From assembly GCA_937889855.1 (NCBI GenBank), contig CALBYK010000041.1, positions 1 to 8,585 on the forward strand: 8,585 nt of DNA, given 5' to 3'. The stretch's first letter is position 1. Every line of letters starts with the position of its first letter. The notes below the pieces were generated by a model. It saw only the letters and a program-made list of their open reading frames with translations, was not told the DNA's origin and made no database searches. This document shows positions 1-7,788 of the stretch, one piece after another. This DNA is from an uncultured Prevotella sp. (GTDB lineage: Bacteria > Bacteroidota > Bacteroidia > Bacteroidales > Bacteroidaceae). The position numbers and the translations under genes are program-made.

Positions 1-2473
1 TGCCGTCGACAATATATTTCTTCAGCGCACGCTCCACACCGACCTTCCAGGTGTTGATGCTCTCGTTCTTGAGCTGGAGCGACCCGACAAGCTTTATCAC
101 ATGGTCGATAGGCATACGGTAGCGCAGCACACCGGAGATAAGCTTGGCGTAGTTCCAGTACTCGGGGTTGAATTTCTCGCTCAGCCCCTCGACCGTGGTC
201 TTGTATCCACGCTTGTTCTCGAACTGGAAATCATAGCGGTGGGAGCCGTCCTCGTTGGTCTGCTTTATAATTTTGCCCTTCGTGACGGTCTTGGGCAGCG
301 AGATACCCTCCTCGTCATCCTGCAACCCGGTGAAAATCTCATAGGGATAACCGTGGAGCAATCCTACGAAAGCCACCCACTTCTCCTTGTTGTTCTGGAA
401 ACGCACAACGTCGCACTCAAGTTCCTTCGGGCGCACCTCAACAACATCGGCGAGACGGCGCAGTGACTTGTCCTCGCGGCCATCCTTGCCGCCGTCCTCC
501 TTCTTCTTCTTTTTGTCCTTCTTGCTGACCGACACCATCACGCCAGAGCGGCTTCCGTCACGGTAGATGGTGCAACCCTTGCAGCCCGAGCGCCATGCCT
601 CCACATAGAGACGGTTGACGAGATCCTCGTCGACATCGTTTGGAAGGTTCACAGTGACGCTGATGCTGTGGTCCACCCATTTCTGTATTGCCCCCTGCAT
701 GCGCACCTTCATTAGCCAGTCAACGTCGTTTGCAGTGGCCTTGTAGTAAGGCGAGCGTGCCACAAGGTCGTCAATTTCTTCCTGTGTGTAGCGCTTTTCT
801 GTGTCGATGCCACAAGCGCGCATCCATTCAAGGAATTTCTTGTGGTAGACGATATATTCCTCGAACGAGTCGCCCACTTCGTCGACGAAGTCAACATGCA
901 CGTTGGTGTCGTTGGGGTTCACCTTTCTGCGTCGCTTGTATACGGGCATGAACACGGGTTCTATGCCGCTTGTGGTCTGTGTCATTAGTGACGTTGTGCC
1001 AGTAGGCGCTATTGTGAGGCAGGCGATGTTGCGTCGTCCGTGAGTCATGATGTCGTTGTAGAGTTGCGTGTCGGCCTCCTTTATTCGCAGCAGGAACGGG
1101 TTGTTCTTCTCGCGCTCGGCGTCGAAAATGGCGAATGCTCCACGTTCCTCCGCCATCGTCACAGACGAGCGGTAGGCGGTGAGGGCCAGTGTGCGGTGCA
1201 CGTTGACGCTGAAGTCGGTGGCCTCCTGTGTGCCGTAGCGCAGTCCCATGGCGGCAAGCATGTCGCCCTCGGCAGTGATGCCTACTCCTGTGCGCCGTCC
1301 CTTTGAGCTCTTGTCTTTTATTTTCTCCCACAGGTGATACTCCGCGTGCTTTATCTCTTCGTTTTGCGGGTCGCGGCGTATCTTTTCCATGATGAGGTCG
1401 ATCTTCTCAAGTTCCAGGTCAACGATGTCGTCCATTATGCGCTGTGCCTTGGTCACGTGGTCGCGGAAGAGGTCGAAGTTGAATCGTGCGTCGGATGTGA
1501 AAGGATTCTCGACATACGAGTAGAGGTTGACGGAGAGCAGCCGGCACGAGTCGTACGGGCAGAGTGGAATCTCACCGCATGGGTTGGTGCTGACGGTGCG
1601 GAATCCGAGGTCGGCATAGCAGTCGGGTATGCTTTCTCGCAGAATGGTGTCCCAGAACAGGACGCCAGGCTCCGCGCTCTTCCATGCGTTGTGCACAATC
1701 TTTTCCCACAGCTGTTTGGCGGAGATTTCCTTTTTGACTATTGGCTTGTCCGAGTCGATAGGAAATTTCTGCTCGTATGGCTTGTCCTCTACAGCCGCGC
1801 GCATGAAATCATCGTCTATTTTCACCGACACGTTGGCTCCGGTCACCTTGCCTTCAGTCATCTTCGCGTCGATGAAAGCCTCGCTGTCCGGGTGCTTTAT
1901 GCTTACTGATAGCATGAGTGCTCCGCGCCGTCCGTCCTGCGCCACCTCGCGCGTGGAGTTGCTGTATCGTTCCATGAAAGGCACGAGTCCGGTTGACGTA
2001 AGTGCGGAGTTGTTTACGGGTGAGCCCTTCGGACGTATCTGCGAGAGGTCGTGTCCCACGCCTCCGCGTCGCTTCATGAGCTGCACCTGTTCCTCGTCGA
2101 GGCGCATGATGGCTCCGTATGAGTCGCCGTCGCCCTCTATGCCGATGACGAAGCAGTTGCTTAGTGACGCTATCTGGTGATTGTTGCCAATGCCGGTCAT
2201 TGGGCTTCCTGCCGGTACGATGTAGCGAAAGTGGTCGAGCAGGTCGAATATCTCCTGCTCTGTCATTGGGTTGGCATACTTCCGCTCTATGCGTGCCACC
2301 TCGCGTGCTATGCGCCAGTGCATGTCTTCTGGCGACTTCTCGTAAATGTTGCCGAAGCTGTCTTTCATCGCGTACTTGTTCACCCATACGCGTGCGGCAA
2401 GCTCGTCGCCAGCGAAATACTGCAAAGAGGCCTCGAATGCCTCATCATAGGTATATGTCTTAGTTTTTTCCAT
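1..2473 (-). CDS. nrdJ: Class II (adenosylcobalamin-dependent) ribonucleotide reductase, C-terminus beyond the left edge
   Basis: Cytoplasmic enzyme that reduces ribonucleotides to deoxyribonucleotides, using adenosylcobalamin to generate the thiyl radical; it needs no oxygen and no separate radical subunit. The minus-strand frame from the ATG at 2473-2471 is open for 824 residues to the window edge. Visible active-site features are SLSNCF with Cys107 (first redox cysteine), NPCGE at 297-301 with Asn297, radical Cys299 and Glu301, Cys310 eleven residues later (second redox cysteine), and PTGTTS at 490-495. The cysteine spacing fits the Thermotoga class II enzyme. No N-terminal ATP-cone motif is seen. 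Residues about 651-658 form a lysine-rich linker, and the part after about 670 resembles the C-terminal TSCPD-type domain of this family. The C-terminal cysteine pair that recycles the active site in this family is not in the window. The gene is transcribed divergently from typA. The start is supported by a promoter about 50 bases upstream and by the typical class II opening YFAGDELAARVW. Confidence 0.95.
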   Translation of the reverse strand, partial: MEKTKTYTYDEAFEASLQYFAGDELAARVWVNKYAMKDSFGNIYEKSPEDMHWRIAREVARIERKYANPMTEQEIFDLLDHFRYIVPAGSPMTGIGNNHQIASLSNCFVIGIEGDGDSYGAIMRLDEEQVQLMKRRGGVGHDLSQIRPKGSPVNNSALTSTGLVPFMERYSNSTREVAQDGRRGALMLSVSIKHPDSEAFIDAKMTEGKVTGANVSVKIDDDFMRAAVEDKPYEQKFPIDSDKPIVKKEISAKQLWEKIVHNAWKSAEPGVLFWDTILRESIPDCYADLGFRTVSTNPCGEIPLCPYDSCRLLSVNLYSYVENPFTSDARFNFDLFRDHVTKAQRIMDDIVDLELEKIDLIMEKIRRDPQNEEIKHAEYHLWEKIKDKSSKGRRTGVGITAEGDMLAAMGLRYGTQEATDFSVNVHRTLALTAYRSSVTMAEERGAFAIFDAEREKNNPFLLRIKEADTQLYNDIMTHGRRNIACLTIAPTGTTSLMTQTTSGIEPVFMPVYKRRRKVNPNDTNVHVDFVDEVGDSFEEYIVYHKKFLEWMRACGIDTEKRYTQEEIDDLVARSPYYKATANDVDWLMKVRMQGAIQKWVDHSISVTVNLPNDVDEDLVNRLYVEAWRSGCKGCTIYRDGSRSGVMVSVSKKDKKKKKEDGGKDGREDKSLRRLADVVEVRPKELECDVVRFQNNKEKWVAFVGLLHGYPYEIFTGLQDDEEGISLPKTVTKGKIIKQTNEDGSHRYDFQFENKRGYKTTVEGLSEKFNPEYWNYAKLISGVLRYRMPIDHVIKLVGSLQLKNESINTWKVGVERALKKYIVDG

Positions 2474-2523
2474 TTGTTGACGGTAATGTGGAATTTGAAA
2501 TTATTACAATGTAAAAGCGGATG

Positions 2524-2555
2524 CAAAGCTACAATATTATTTTGAAATTGCGAAA
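2524..2555 (-). promoter_or_regulatory. Bacteroidetes-type promoter of nrdJ
   Basis: Read on the minus strand, TTTC (2555-2552) is followed by exactly 20 bases and then TAGCTTTG (2531-2524). This fits the Bacteroidetes housekeeping promoter (-33 TTTG-like, -7 TAnnTTTG) with one mismatch in the -33 element. Transcription would start near 2517, giving a leader of about 44 bases before the ATG. No strong Shine-Dalgarno sequence precedes the start codon, which is common in this phylum. Confidence 0.75.
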
Positions 2556-2661
2556 GCATTTGTATAAAATTTCAGTGTGGCGAAAATATAGTTGAAAAGC
2601 TGTTTGTATCTCGAAAATTTTGCTTATATGCCATGGCTCTTTGTTATTTTATAGCCGCAAG

Positions 2662-2693
2662 TTTCTGTATGTGGACAAAAGTTAGTAACTTTG
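2662..2693 (+). promoter_or_regulatory. Bacteroidetes-type promoter of typA
   Basis: TTTC (2662-2665), then exactly 20 bases, then TAACTTTG (2686-2693). The -7 element matches TAnnTTTG fully and the -33 element has one mismatch. Transcription would start near 2700, leaving about 24 bases of leader. The leader contains AAGG at 2711-2714, a possible weak ribosome binding site 9 bases before the ATG. Confidence 0.75.
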
Positions 2694-2723
2694 CAAAAAG
2701 TTTTTTTATTAAGGTACACATAA

Positions 2724-4526
2724 ATGCAAGACATTAGAAACATTGCCATTATCGCCCATGTCGACCATGGCAAGACCACTCTTGTGGACAAGATGATGTT
2801 GGCGGGAAAGCTTTTCCGCGACGGCCAGGATAACAGTGGCCAGGTGTTGGATGCCAACGACCTGGAACGTGAACGAGGAATAACCATCCTTTCCAAGAAC
2901 GTGTCAATCAATTGGAAAGGCACAAAAATCAATATTATCGACACCCCGGGACACTCCGACTTTGGCGGCGAGGTGGAGCGTGTGCTCAACATGGCCGACG
3001 GCTGCATTCTTCTTGTGGATGCTTTCGAGGGTCCGATGCCACAGACACGCTTCGTGCTTCAGAAGGCTCTGCAGCTCGGACTTAAGCCCATCGTTGTAGT
3101 GAACAAGGTTGACAAGCCCAATTGCCGTCCTGAGGAGGTGTACGAGATGGTGTTCGACCTCATGTTCTCGCTCAACGCTACAGAGGACCAGCTCGACTTC
3201 CCCGTTGTCTATGGCTCTGCCAAGAACGGCTGGATGGCCGAGGACTACAACAAGCCAACCGACAACATCGACTATCTGCTCGACAAGATAGTTGAGGTGA
3301 TACCAGCTCCGAAGGTGCTTGAGGGCACGCCGCAGCTTCTCATCACATCTCTTGACTACTCAAGCTATACAGGACGTATCGCCGTGGGCCGCATCCACCG
3401 TGGCACTCTCAAGGAAGGCATGAACGTCACAATAGCCCACCGCGACGGCACGCAGGAGAAGACAAAGATAAAGGAAATACACGTGTTCGAGGGTATGGGT
3501 CAGAAGAAGGTGCCTGAGGTGCACTCCGGCGACATCTGCGCTATTGTCGGTTTGGAGCGCTTCGAGATTGGCGACACCATCTGCGACTTCGAGAACCCGG
3601 AGCCGCTGCCTCCCATCGCCATTGACGAGCCTACCATGAGCATGCTCTTCACCATCAACGACTCGCCATTCTTCGGCAAGGAAGGTAAGTTTGTCACATC
3701 GCGCCACATCAACGACCGCCTTCAGAAGGAACTCGAGAAGAATCTTGCACTGCGCGTGCGTCCGTTCGAGGACACGACCGACAAGTGGATTGTCAGCGGA
3801 CGTGGCGTGCTCCATCTCTCCGTGCTCATAGAGACAATGCGCCGTGAGGGCTACGAGCTTCAGGTTGGCCAGCCGCAGGTTATCTACAAGGAGATAGACG
3901 GCCAGAAGTGTGAGCCTATTGAGGAGCTCACAATTAACGTGCCGGAAGAGTTTGCAAGCAAGATGATTGATATGGTGACACGCCGCAAGGGTGAGATGAC
4001 ATCGATGCAGACAATGGGCGACCGTGTTGACATCGAGTTCGACATACCGTCGCGCGGCATCATCGGTCTTCGCACCAACGTGCTCACCGCAAGCCAGGGC
4101 GAGGCCATCATGGCTCACCGCTTCAAGGAATACCAGCCGTTCAAGGGCGAGATTGTGCGCCGCATGAACGGTTCGATGATTGCCATGGAGACGGGTACTG
4201 CATACGCTTATTCCATTGACAAGCTGCAGGACCGCGGCAAGTTCTTCATCGATCCGGGTGAGGAGGTATACGCAGGCCAGGTTGTAGGCGAGCATGTTCA
4301 CGACAACGACCTCGTCATCAACGTCACCAAGGCAAAGCAGCTTACCAACGTGCGTGCCAGCGGTTCTGACGATAAGGCTCGTGTAATCCCGAAGACTGTG
4401 ATGAGTCTTGAGGAGTGCCTTGAGTATATCAAGGGCGACGAGCTTGTGGAGGTCACACCGAAGAGCATACGTATGCGCAAGGCCATTCTCGACCACCTTG
4501 CACGAAAGCGCGGAAACAAGGACTAA
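2724..4526 (+). CDS. typA: Ribosome-associated translational GTPase TypA/BipA
   Basis: Cytoplasmic GTPase of the elongation-factor family that binds the 70S ribosome and acts in ribosome assembly and stress or cold adaptation. At 600 residues it is full length for TypA. The G domain shows G1 AHVDHGKT (11-18), G2 region RERGITI (49-55), G3 DTPGH (73-77), G4 NKVD (127-130) and G5 SAK (165-167). A beta-barrel domain 2 follows at about 205-290, then EF-G-like domains III and V (about 300-480, including GRGVLHLSVLIETMRREGYE at 359-378). The TypA-specific C-terminal domain carries the hallmark KQLTNVRASGSDDK (538-551), which separates it from EF-G and LepA. The ATG follows a good promoter and the protein starts directly at the conserved IRNIAIIAHVDHGK strand. 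The gene appears monocistronic, with a promoter in front and an intrinsic terminator behind. Nothing in it looks broken. Confidence 0.98.
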   Translation: MQDIRNIAIIAHVDHGKTTLVDKMMLAGKLFRDGQDNSGQVLDANDLERERGITILSKNVSINWKGTKINIIDTPGHSDFGGEVERVLNMADGCILLVDAFEGPMPQTRFVLQKALQLGLKPIVVVNKVDKPNCRPEEVYEMVFDLMFSLNATEDQLDFPVVYGSAKNGWMAEDYNKPTDNIDYLLDKIVEVIPAPKVLEGTPQLLITSLDYSSYTGRIAVGRIHRGTLKEGMNVTIAHRDGTQEKTKIKEIHVFEGMGQKKVPEVHSGDICAIVGLERFEIGDTICDFENPEPLPPIAIDEPTMSMLFTINDSPFFGKEGKFVTSRHINDRLQKELEKNLALRVRPFEDTTDKWIVSGRGVLHLSVLIETMRREGYELQVGQPQVIYKEIDGQKCEPIEELTINVPEEFASKMIDMVTRRKGEMTSMQTMGDRVDIEFDIPSRGIIGLRTNVLTASQGEAIMAHRFKEYQPFKGEIVRRMNGSMIAMETGTAYAYSIDKLQDRGKFFIDPGEEVYAGQVVGEHVHDNDLVINVTKAKQLTNVRASGSDDKARVIPKTVMSLEECLEYIKGDELVEVTPKSIRMRKAILDHLARKRGNKD

Positions 4527-4554
4527 TTTCTTGTAAAACGAAATATTAGCAAAT

Positions 4555-4602
4555 GGGTGCTCTCTTGGGCTGTGAAGTCGCGAGGAGCGCCCTTTTTCTT
4601 TT
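4555..4602 (+). terminator. Rho-independent terminator after typA
   Basis: GGGTGCTC (4555-4562) pairs with GAGCGCCC (4585-4592), an 8-bp stem with one G-U pair and a 22-base loop. It is followed directly by the T-rich tract TTTTTCTTTT (4593-4602) and lies 28 bases after the typA stop codon. It should separate typA transcription from the protease gene downstream. Confidence 0.8.
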
Positions 4603-4624
4603 ATGTTGGGTATAGTGCGGTATG

Positions 4625-4657
4625 TTTGGTTGACGAAACTGTCTGTACCTACATTTA
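4625..4657 (+). promoter_or_regulatory. Possible promoter of the M16 protease gene
   Basis: TTTG (4625-4628), 21 bases, then TACATTTA (4650-4657), one base off TAnnTTTG. This would give a leader of about 35 bases. An alternative is TATGTTTG at 4621-4628, which matches the -7 consensus exactly but has no -33 element at the right distance. The gap must hold a promoter because a terminator lies upstream, but the exact site is uncertain. Confidence 0.35.
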
Positions 4658-4699
4658 AGGTTTTGACAATATATTTAATAATGTATAAATAACTTGTTT

Positions 4700-7609
4700 A
4701 TGGAGTTTAAGCATCTATTTATTTCAGCAGCAGTGGCTATTGGACTCGGTTTCACGTCCAATGCCTCAGCCTACGACTACGAGACAGTTAAGGGCGACCC
4801 CATGCAGACACGCATCTACACTCTGCCCAACGGACTGAAGGTGTATCTTTCGGTCAACAAGGAGAAACCACGCATCCAGACTTACATTGCAGTGCGCACC
4901 GGCTCGCGCAACGACCCGGCCGAGACAACCGGCCTGGCCCACTACCTTGAGCACCTAATGTTCAAGGGCACGCGCCAGTTCGGCACGTCCGACCCCGTGA
5001 AGGAGCAGCCCTATCTCGACGACATCGAGCGCCGCTACGAGCACTACCGCACCGTCAGCGACCCTGCCGTGCGCCGTGTGCTCTACCACGAGATTGACTC
5101 GGTGTCGCAGATTGCCGCCAAGTATTTCATACCCAACGAGTACGACAAGCTCATGTCGAGCATAGGAGCCGAGGGCACCAACGCCTACACCAGCAACGAT
5201 GTGACATGCTACGTGGAGAACATCCCGTCGAACGAGGTCGACAACTGGGCGCGCATACAGGCCGACCGTTTCCAGAACATAGTGATACGCGGTTTCCACA
5301 CCGAGCTTGAGGCCGTGTACGAGGAGTACAACATCTCGCTGACCAACGACTCGCGCAAGGAGTTTGCAGCCATCAGCAAGATGCTCTTCCCCACTCACCC
5401 ATACGGCACACAAACCACCATCGGCACACAGGAGCACCTGAAGAACCCGTCAATCACAAACATAAAGAATTATTTCCACAAATATTATGTGCCTAACAAC
5501 GTGGCAATATGTATGGCAGGCGACTTCGACCCAGACAAGGTGATTGCCACCATCGACCGCTACTTCGGCTCGTGGAAGAAGAGCGACCACGTGGCTTACC
5601 CGCAGTTCCCCGTGCAGAAGACTCTCACGTCGCCCGTCAGCACTACCGTCATGGGCAACGAGGCGGAGAACATCATGATGGCATGGAAGATGGACGGCGC
5701 CGCCGCCCTGCAGAACGACACGCTGAACGTGATATCCGAACTACTCAGCAACGGCAAGGCTGGTCTCTTCGACATCGACCTCAACCAGCCTATGCGCTGC
5801 CAGGTGGCGCAGGCTTTCAACTACGACATGCGCGACTACTCACAGTTCATCGCCTACGGAATGCCTAACGAGGGACAGTCGCTCGACGACGTGAAGAACC
5901 TCATTCTCGCGGAGATTGAGAAGCTCAAGCGCGGCGAGTTCAGCGACAAGCTCATCCCTGCCATCGTGAACAACATGAAGCTGAGCTATCTCAACTTGCT
6001 CGACAACAACCAAAGCCGCGCCGACGCCTTCGTCAACTCGTTCATTAACGGGCGCGACTGGCAGACCGAGGTGGAGAAGTACGACCGCATTGCCAAGATG
6101 ACAAAGCAGCAGATTGTCGACTTCGCGCGCCGCCACTTCACCGACGGCTACGCCATCGTATACAAGAAGAAGGGCGAGGACACCACACAGAAGAAGATTG
6201 ACAAGCCGCAGATTACCGCCATCCCGACCAACCGCGACATGCAGAGCGCGTTCGTCAAGGAGATAAAGGAGTCGAAGGTGGAGCCCATCGAGCCGCGCTT
6301 CCTCGACTTCAAGAACGACTTCTCTCAGGCCAAGACCAAGAAGGGGCTGCCCGTATACTACATACAGAACAAGCAGAACCAGCTCTTCAGCCTCTGCTAC
6401 GACTTCAACTTCGGCGAGGAGTCGAACAAGTGGCTGCCGTTCGCCAAGAACTACTTCGACTATCTCGGCACCGACAAACTCTCCGCCAAGGAGGTGCAGG
6501 AGCGTTTCTACGAGCTGGCTTGCAGCTACAACATCAGCGTGAGACCAAACATTATACAGTTGACGCTCTACGGACTCGGCGACAACATGACCGAGGCCAT
6601 GAAACTCATGGAGCAGGTCATCAACCACGCCAAGGTCGACCGCGACGCCTACAAGAAGTTCGCCGACCAGGAACTGAAGTCGCGCAAGGACAACAAACTC
6701 AGCCAGAAGGCAAACTTCCGCGCCCTGCAGCAGTATGGCGAGTACGGCCCATACAACACCTACCGCAACGTGCCCGACAGCGCAGAACTCGTGTCGGCCG
6801 ACCCGCAGAAACTCATCGACATGGTGGCCGACCTGAAGAACTACAAGCACAGTGTTGGCTACTACGGTCCGCTTGCCGAGAAGCAGCTCATAGCCGTCAT
6901 CGACAAGAACCACGCCTCTGCCAAGTCGTTCAAGGAGAACCCTAAGGCAAAGCTCTACACCATGCAGACAACGCCTAAGAACGAGATATGGATTGCGCCT
7001 TATGAGGCGAAGAACATATACATGGTGCAGTACCACAACGAGAACCAGAAGTGGAACCCGGAGGACGAGGCGAAGATAGAACTCTTCAACGAGTACTTCG
7101 GCGGCGGCATGAACGGCGTGGTGTTCCAGGAGCTGCGCGAGAGCCGCGGACTGGCCTATAGCGCATATGCCGACTACGCCACTCCATTCCGCAAGGAGAA
7201 CCCGAACTTCGCATATACCTACATCATCTCGCAGAACGACAAGATGATGGACTGCATCCGCGTGTTCAACAACATCCTCGACACTCTGCCGCAGACTCCC
7301 GCCGCTTTCGAGCTTGCCAAGCAGGCCACGATGAAGCGCATCGCCTCGCAGCGCATCACGAAAGCCAACATCATCTACAGCTACCTCAACGCCAAGGATC
7401 TCGGCATCGACTACGACATACGCCGCAAGGTGTACGAGCAGCTGCCAAGCCTCACGCTTGAGGACATCGTGAAGTTCGAGCAGGACAACATGGCACGCAA
7501 GCCGTGGCGCTACCTCATACTCGGCGACGAGAAGAATCTCGACATGAAGTCGCTTGAGAAGATAGCTCCGGTAAGGCGCGTGTCCACAGAGGAGATATTT
7601 GGCTATTAA
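4700..7609 (+). CDS. Secreted M16 family (insulinase/pitrilysin-like) zinc metalloprotease
   Basis: Predicted exported zinc peptidase of 969 residues, acting in the periplasm or outer envelope, probably on peptides or small unfolded proteins; the substrate is unknown. Residues 1-24 form a signal peptide: a short charged start, a hydrophobic core LFISAAVAIGLGF, and an Ala-Ser-Ala cleavage site before Tyr25. There is no lipobox cysteine. The first M16 half has the inverted zinc motif HYLEH (His81, Glu84, His85). The third ligand is probably Glu209 in the helix ELEAVYEEY (202-210), with Glu202 also conserved. The spacing is longer than usual because of an inserted helical segment (about 103-150). 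The C-terminal half has no HxxEH but carries ELRESRGLAYS (811-821), the arginine/tyrosine segment typical of the non-catalytic M16 half. ATG at 4700 is preferred over the in-frame TTG at 4694. Codons strongly favour C or G in the third position. It appears to be transcribed alone. Confidence 0.93.
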   Translation: MEFKHLFISAAVAIGLGFTSNASAYDYETVKGDPMQTRIYTLPNGLKVYLSVNKEKPRIQTYIAVRTGSRNDPAETTGLAHYLEHLMFKGTRQFGTSDPVKEQPYLDDIERRYEHYRTVSDPAVRRVLYHEIDSVSQIAAKYFIPNEYDKLMSSIGAEGTNAYTSNDVTCYVENIPSNEVDNWARIQADRFQNIVIRGFHTELEAVYEEYNISLTNDSRKEFAAISKMLFPTHPYGTQTTIGTQEHLKNPSITNIKNYFHKYYVPNNVAICMAGDFDPDKVIATIDRYFGSWKKSDHVAYPQFPVQKTLTSPVSTTVMGNEAENIMMAWKMDGAAALQNDTLNVISELLSNGKAGLFDIDLNQPMRCQVAQAFNYDMRDYSQFIAYGMPNEGQSLDDVKNLILAEIEKLKRGEFSDKLIPAIVNNMKLSYLNLLDNNQSRADAFVNSFINGRDWQTEVEKYDRIAKMTKQQIVDFARRHFTDGYAIVYKKKGEDTTQKKIDKPQITAIPTNRDMQSAFVKEIKESKVEPIEPRFLDFKNDFSQAKTKKGLPVYYIQNKQNQLFSLCYDFNFGEESNKWLPFAKNYFDYLGTDKLSAKEVQERFYELACSYNISVRPNIIQLTLYGLGDNMTEAMKLMEQVINHAKVDRDAYKKFADQELKSRKDNKLSQKANFRALQQYGEYGPYNTYRNVPDSAELVSADPQKLIDMVADLKNYKHSVGYYGPLAEKQLIAVIDKNHASAKSFKENPKAKLYTMQTTPKNEIWIAPYEAKNIYMVQYHNENQKWNPEDEAKIELFNEYFGGGMNGVVFQELRESRGLAYSAYADYATPFRKENPNFAYTYIISQNDKMMDCIRVFNNILDTLPQTPAAFELAKQATMKRIASQRITKANIIYSYLNAKDLGIDYDIRRKVYEQLPSLTLEDIVKFEQDNMARKPWRYLILGDEKNLDMKSLEKIAPVRRVSTEEIFGY

Positions 7610-7618
7610 CAAGTTGGA

Positions 7619-7676
7619 CATTACACGGAAAATGGTATGACGGACAATTGCCGGTCATACCATTTTCCGTGTAATG
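7619..7676. repeat. Perfect inverted repeat with 23-bp arms, 9 bases after the protease stop codon
   Basis: Left arm 7619-7641 and right arm 7654-7676 are exactly complementary over 23 bases, with a 12-base loop (7642-7653) that contains CAATTG. The arms begin CATTACACGG and end CCGTGTAATG. No T tract follows on either strand, so this is not a standard intrinsic terminator, although such a stable RNA hairpin could stop transcription or protect the 3' end of the protease mRNA. No target-site duplication is visible. It could also be a copy of a genome-wide palindromic repeat. Confidence 0.9.
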
Positions 7677-7727
7677 CCATCTCATATCGAATGACATGTC
7701 CATTATGCCTTTCATCGTTTTTAGGTA

Positions 7728-7758
7728 TTGTGCCGTATTATATAATGTGTTAACTTTG
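7728..7758 (+). promoter_or_regulatory. Bacteroidetes-type promoter of the DUF2023-like gene
   Basis: A TTG core (7728-7730) is followed by exactly 20 bases and then TAACTTTG (7751-7758), a full match to TAnnTTTG. Transcription would start near 7765, about 24 bases before the ATG at 7789. This argues against any start codon upstream of 7765, even though the frame is open back to 7696. The A-rich leader has no clear Shine-Dalgarno sequence. Confidence 0.7.
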
Positions 7759-7788
7759 CAACCGAAAACAATAAACGATAGCAAGATT

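Noticed and set aside
101..2545. Several plus-strand open frames (for example 101-466, 1334-1909, 1629-2180, 2177-2545)
   Set aside because: They lie wholly or almost wholly antisense to the continuous nrdJ frame on the minus strand, which carries all the expected catalytic motifs.
2581..2600. AAAATATAGTTG as a possible NrdR box upstream of nrdJ
   Set aside because: Only the right half resembles the NrdR consensus; the left half-site does not match and no second box at a helical spacing was found.
2630..2637. GCCATGGC palindrome between the nrdJ and typA promoters
   Set aside because: Only 8 bases, single copy in the gap, and no paired site; not enough to call an operator.
3360..4496. Open frame of 378 codons antisense to typA
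   Set aside because: Same codon-bias effect; no recognisable motif, and the sense strand encodes an unmistakable GTPase.
4663..4689. TTGACA and TATAAA resembling an E. coli sigma-70 promoter before the protease gene
   Set aside because: The spacer is only 15 bases and the sequence is AT-rich; Bacteroidetes sigma factors use a different consensus, so the resemblance is probably chance.
4681..4692. Three-codon open frame (ATG TAT AAA TAA) just before the protease start
   Set aside because: Too short to support as a leader peptide; such frames arise easily in AT-rich DNA.
5840..7621. Long open frame of 593 codons on the minus strand, antisense to the M16 protease
   Set aside because: It is a shadow of a gene whose codons strongly prefer C or G in the third position, which removes stop codons from the opposite strand. 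The translation is a monotonous Val/Leu/Glu/His mixture without domain motifs, while the sense frame has a full protease with signal peptide.
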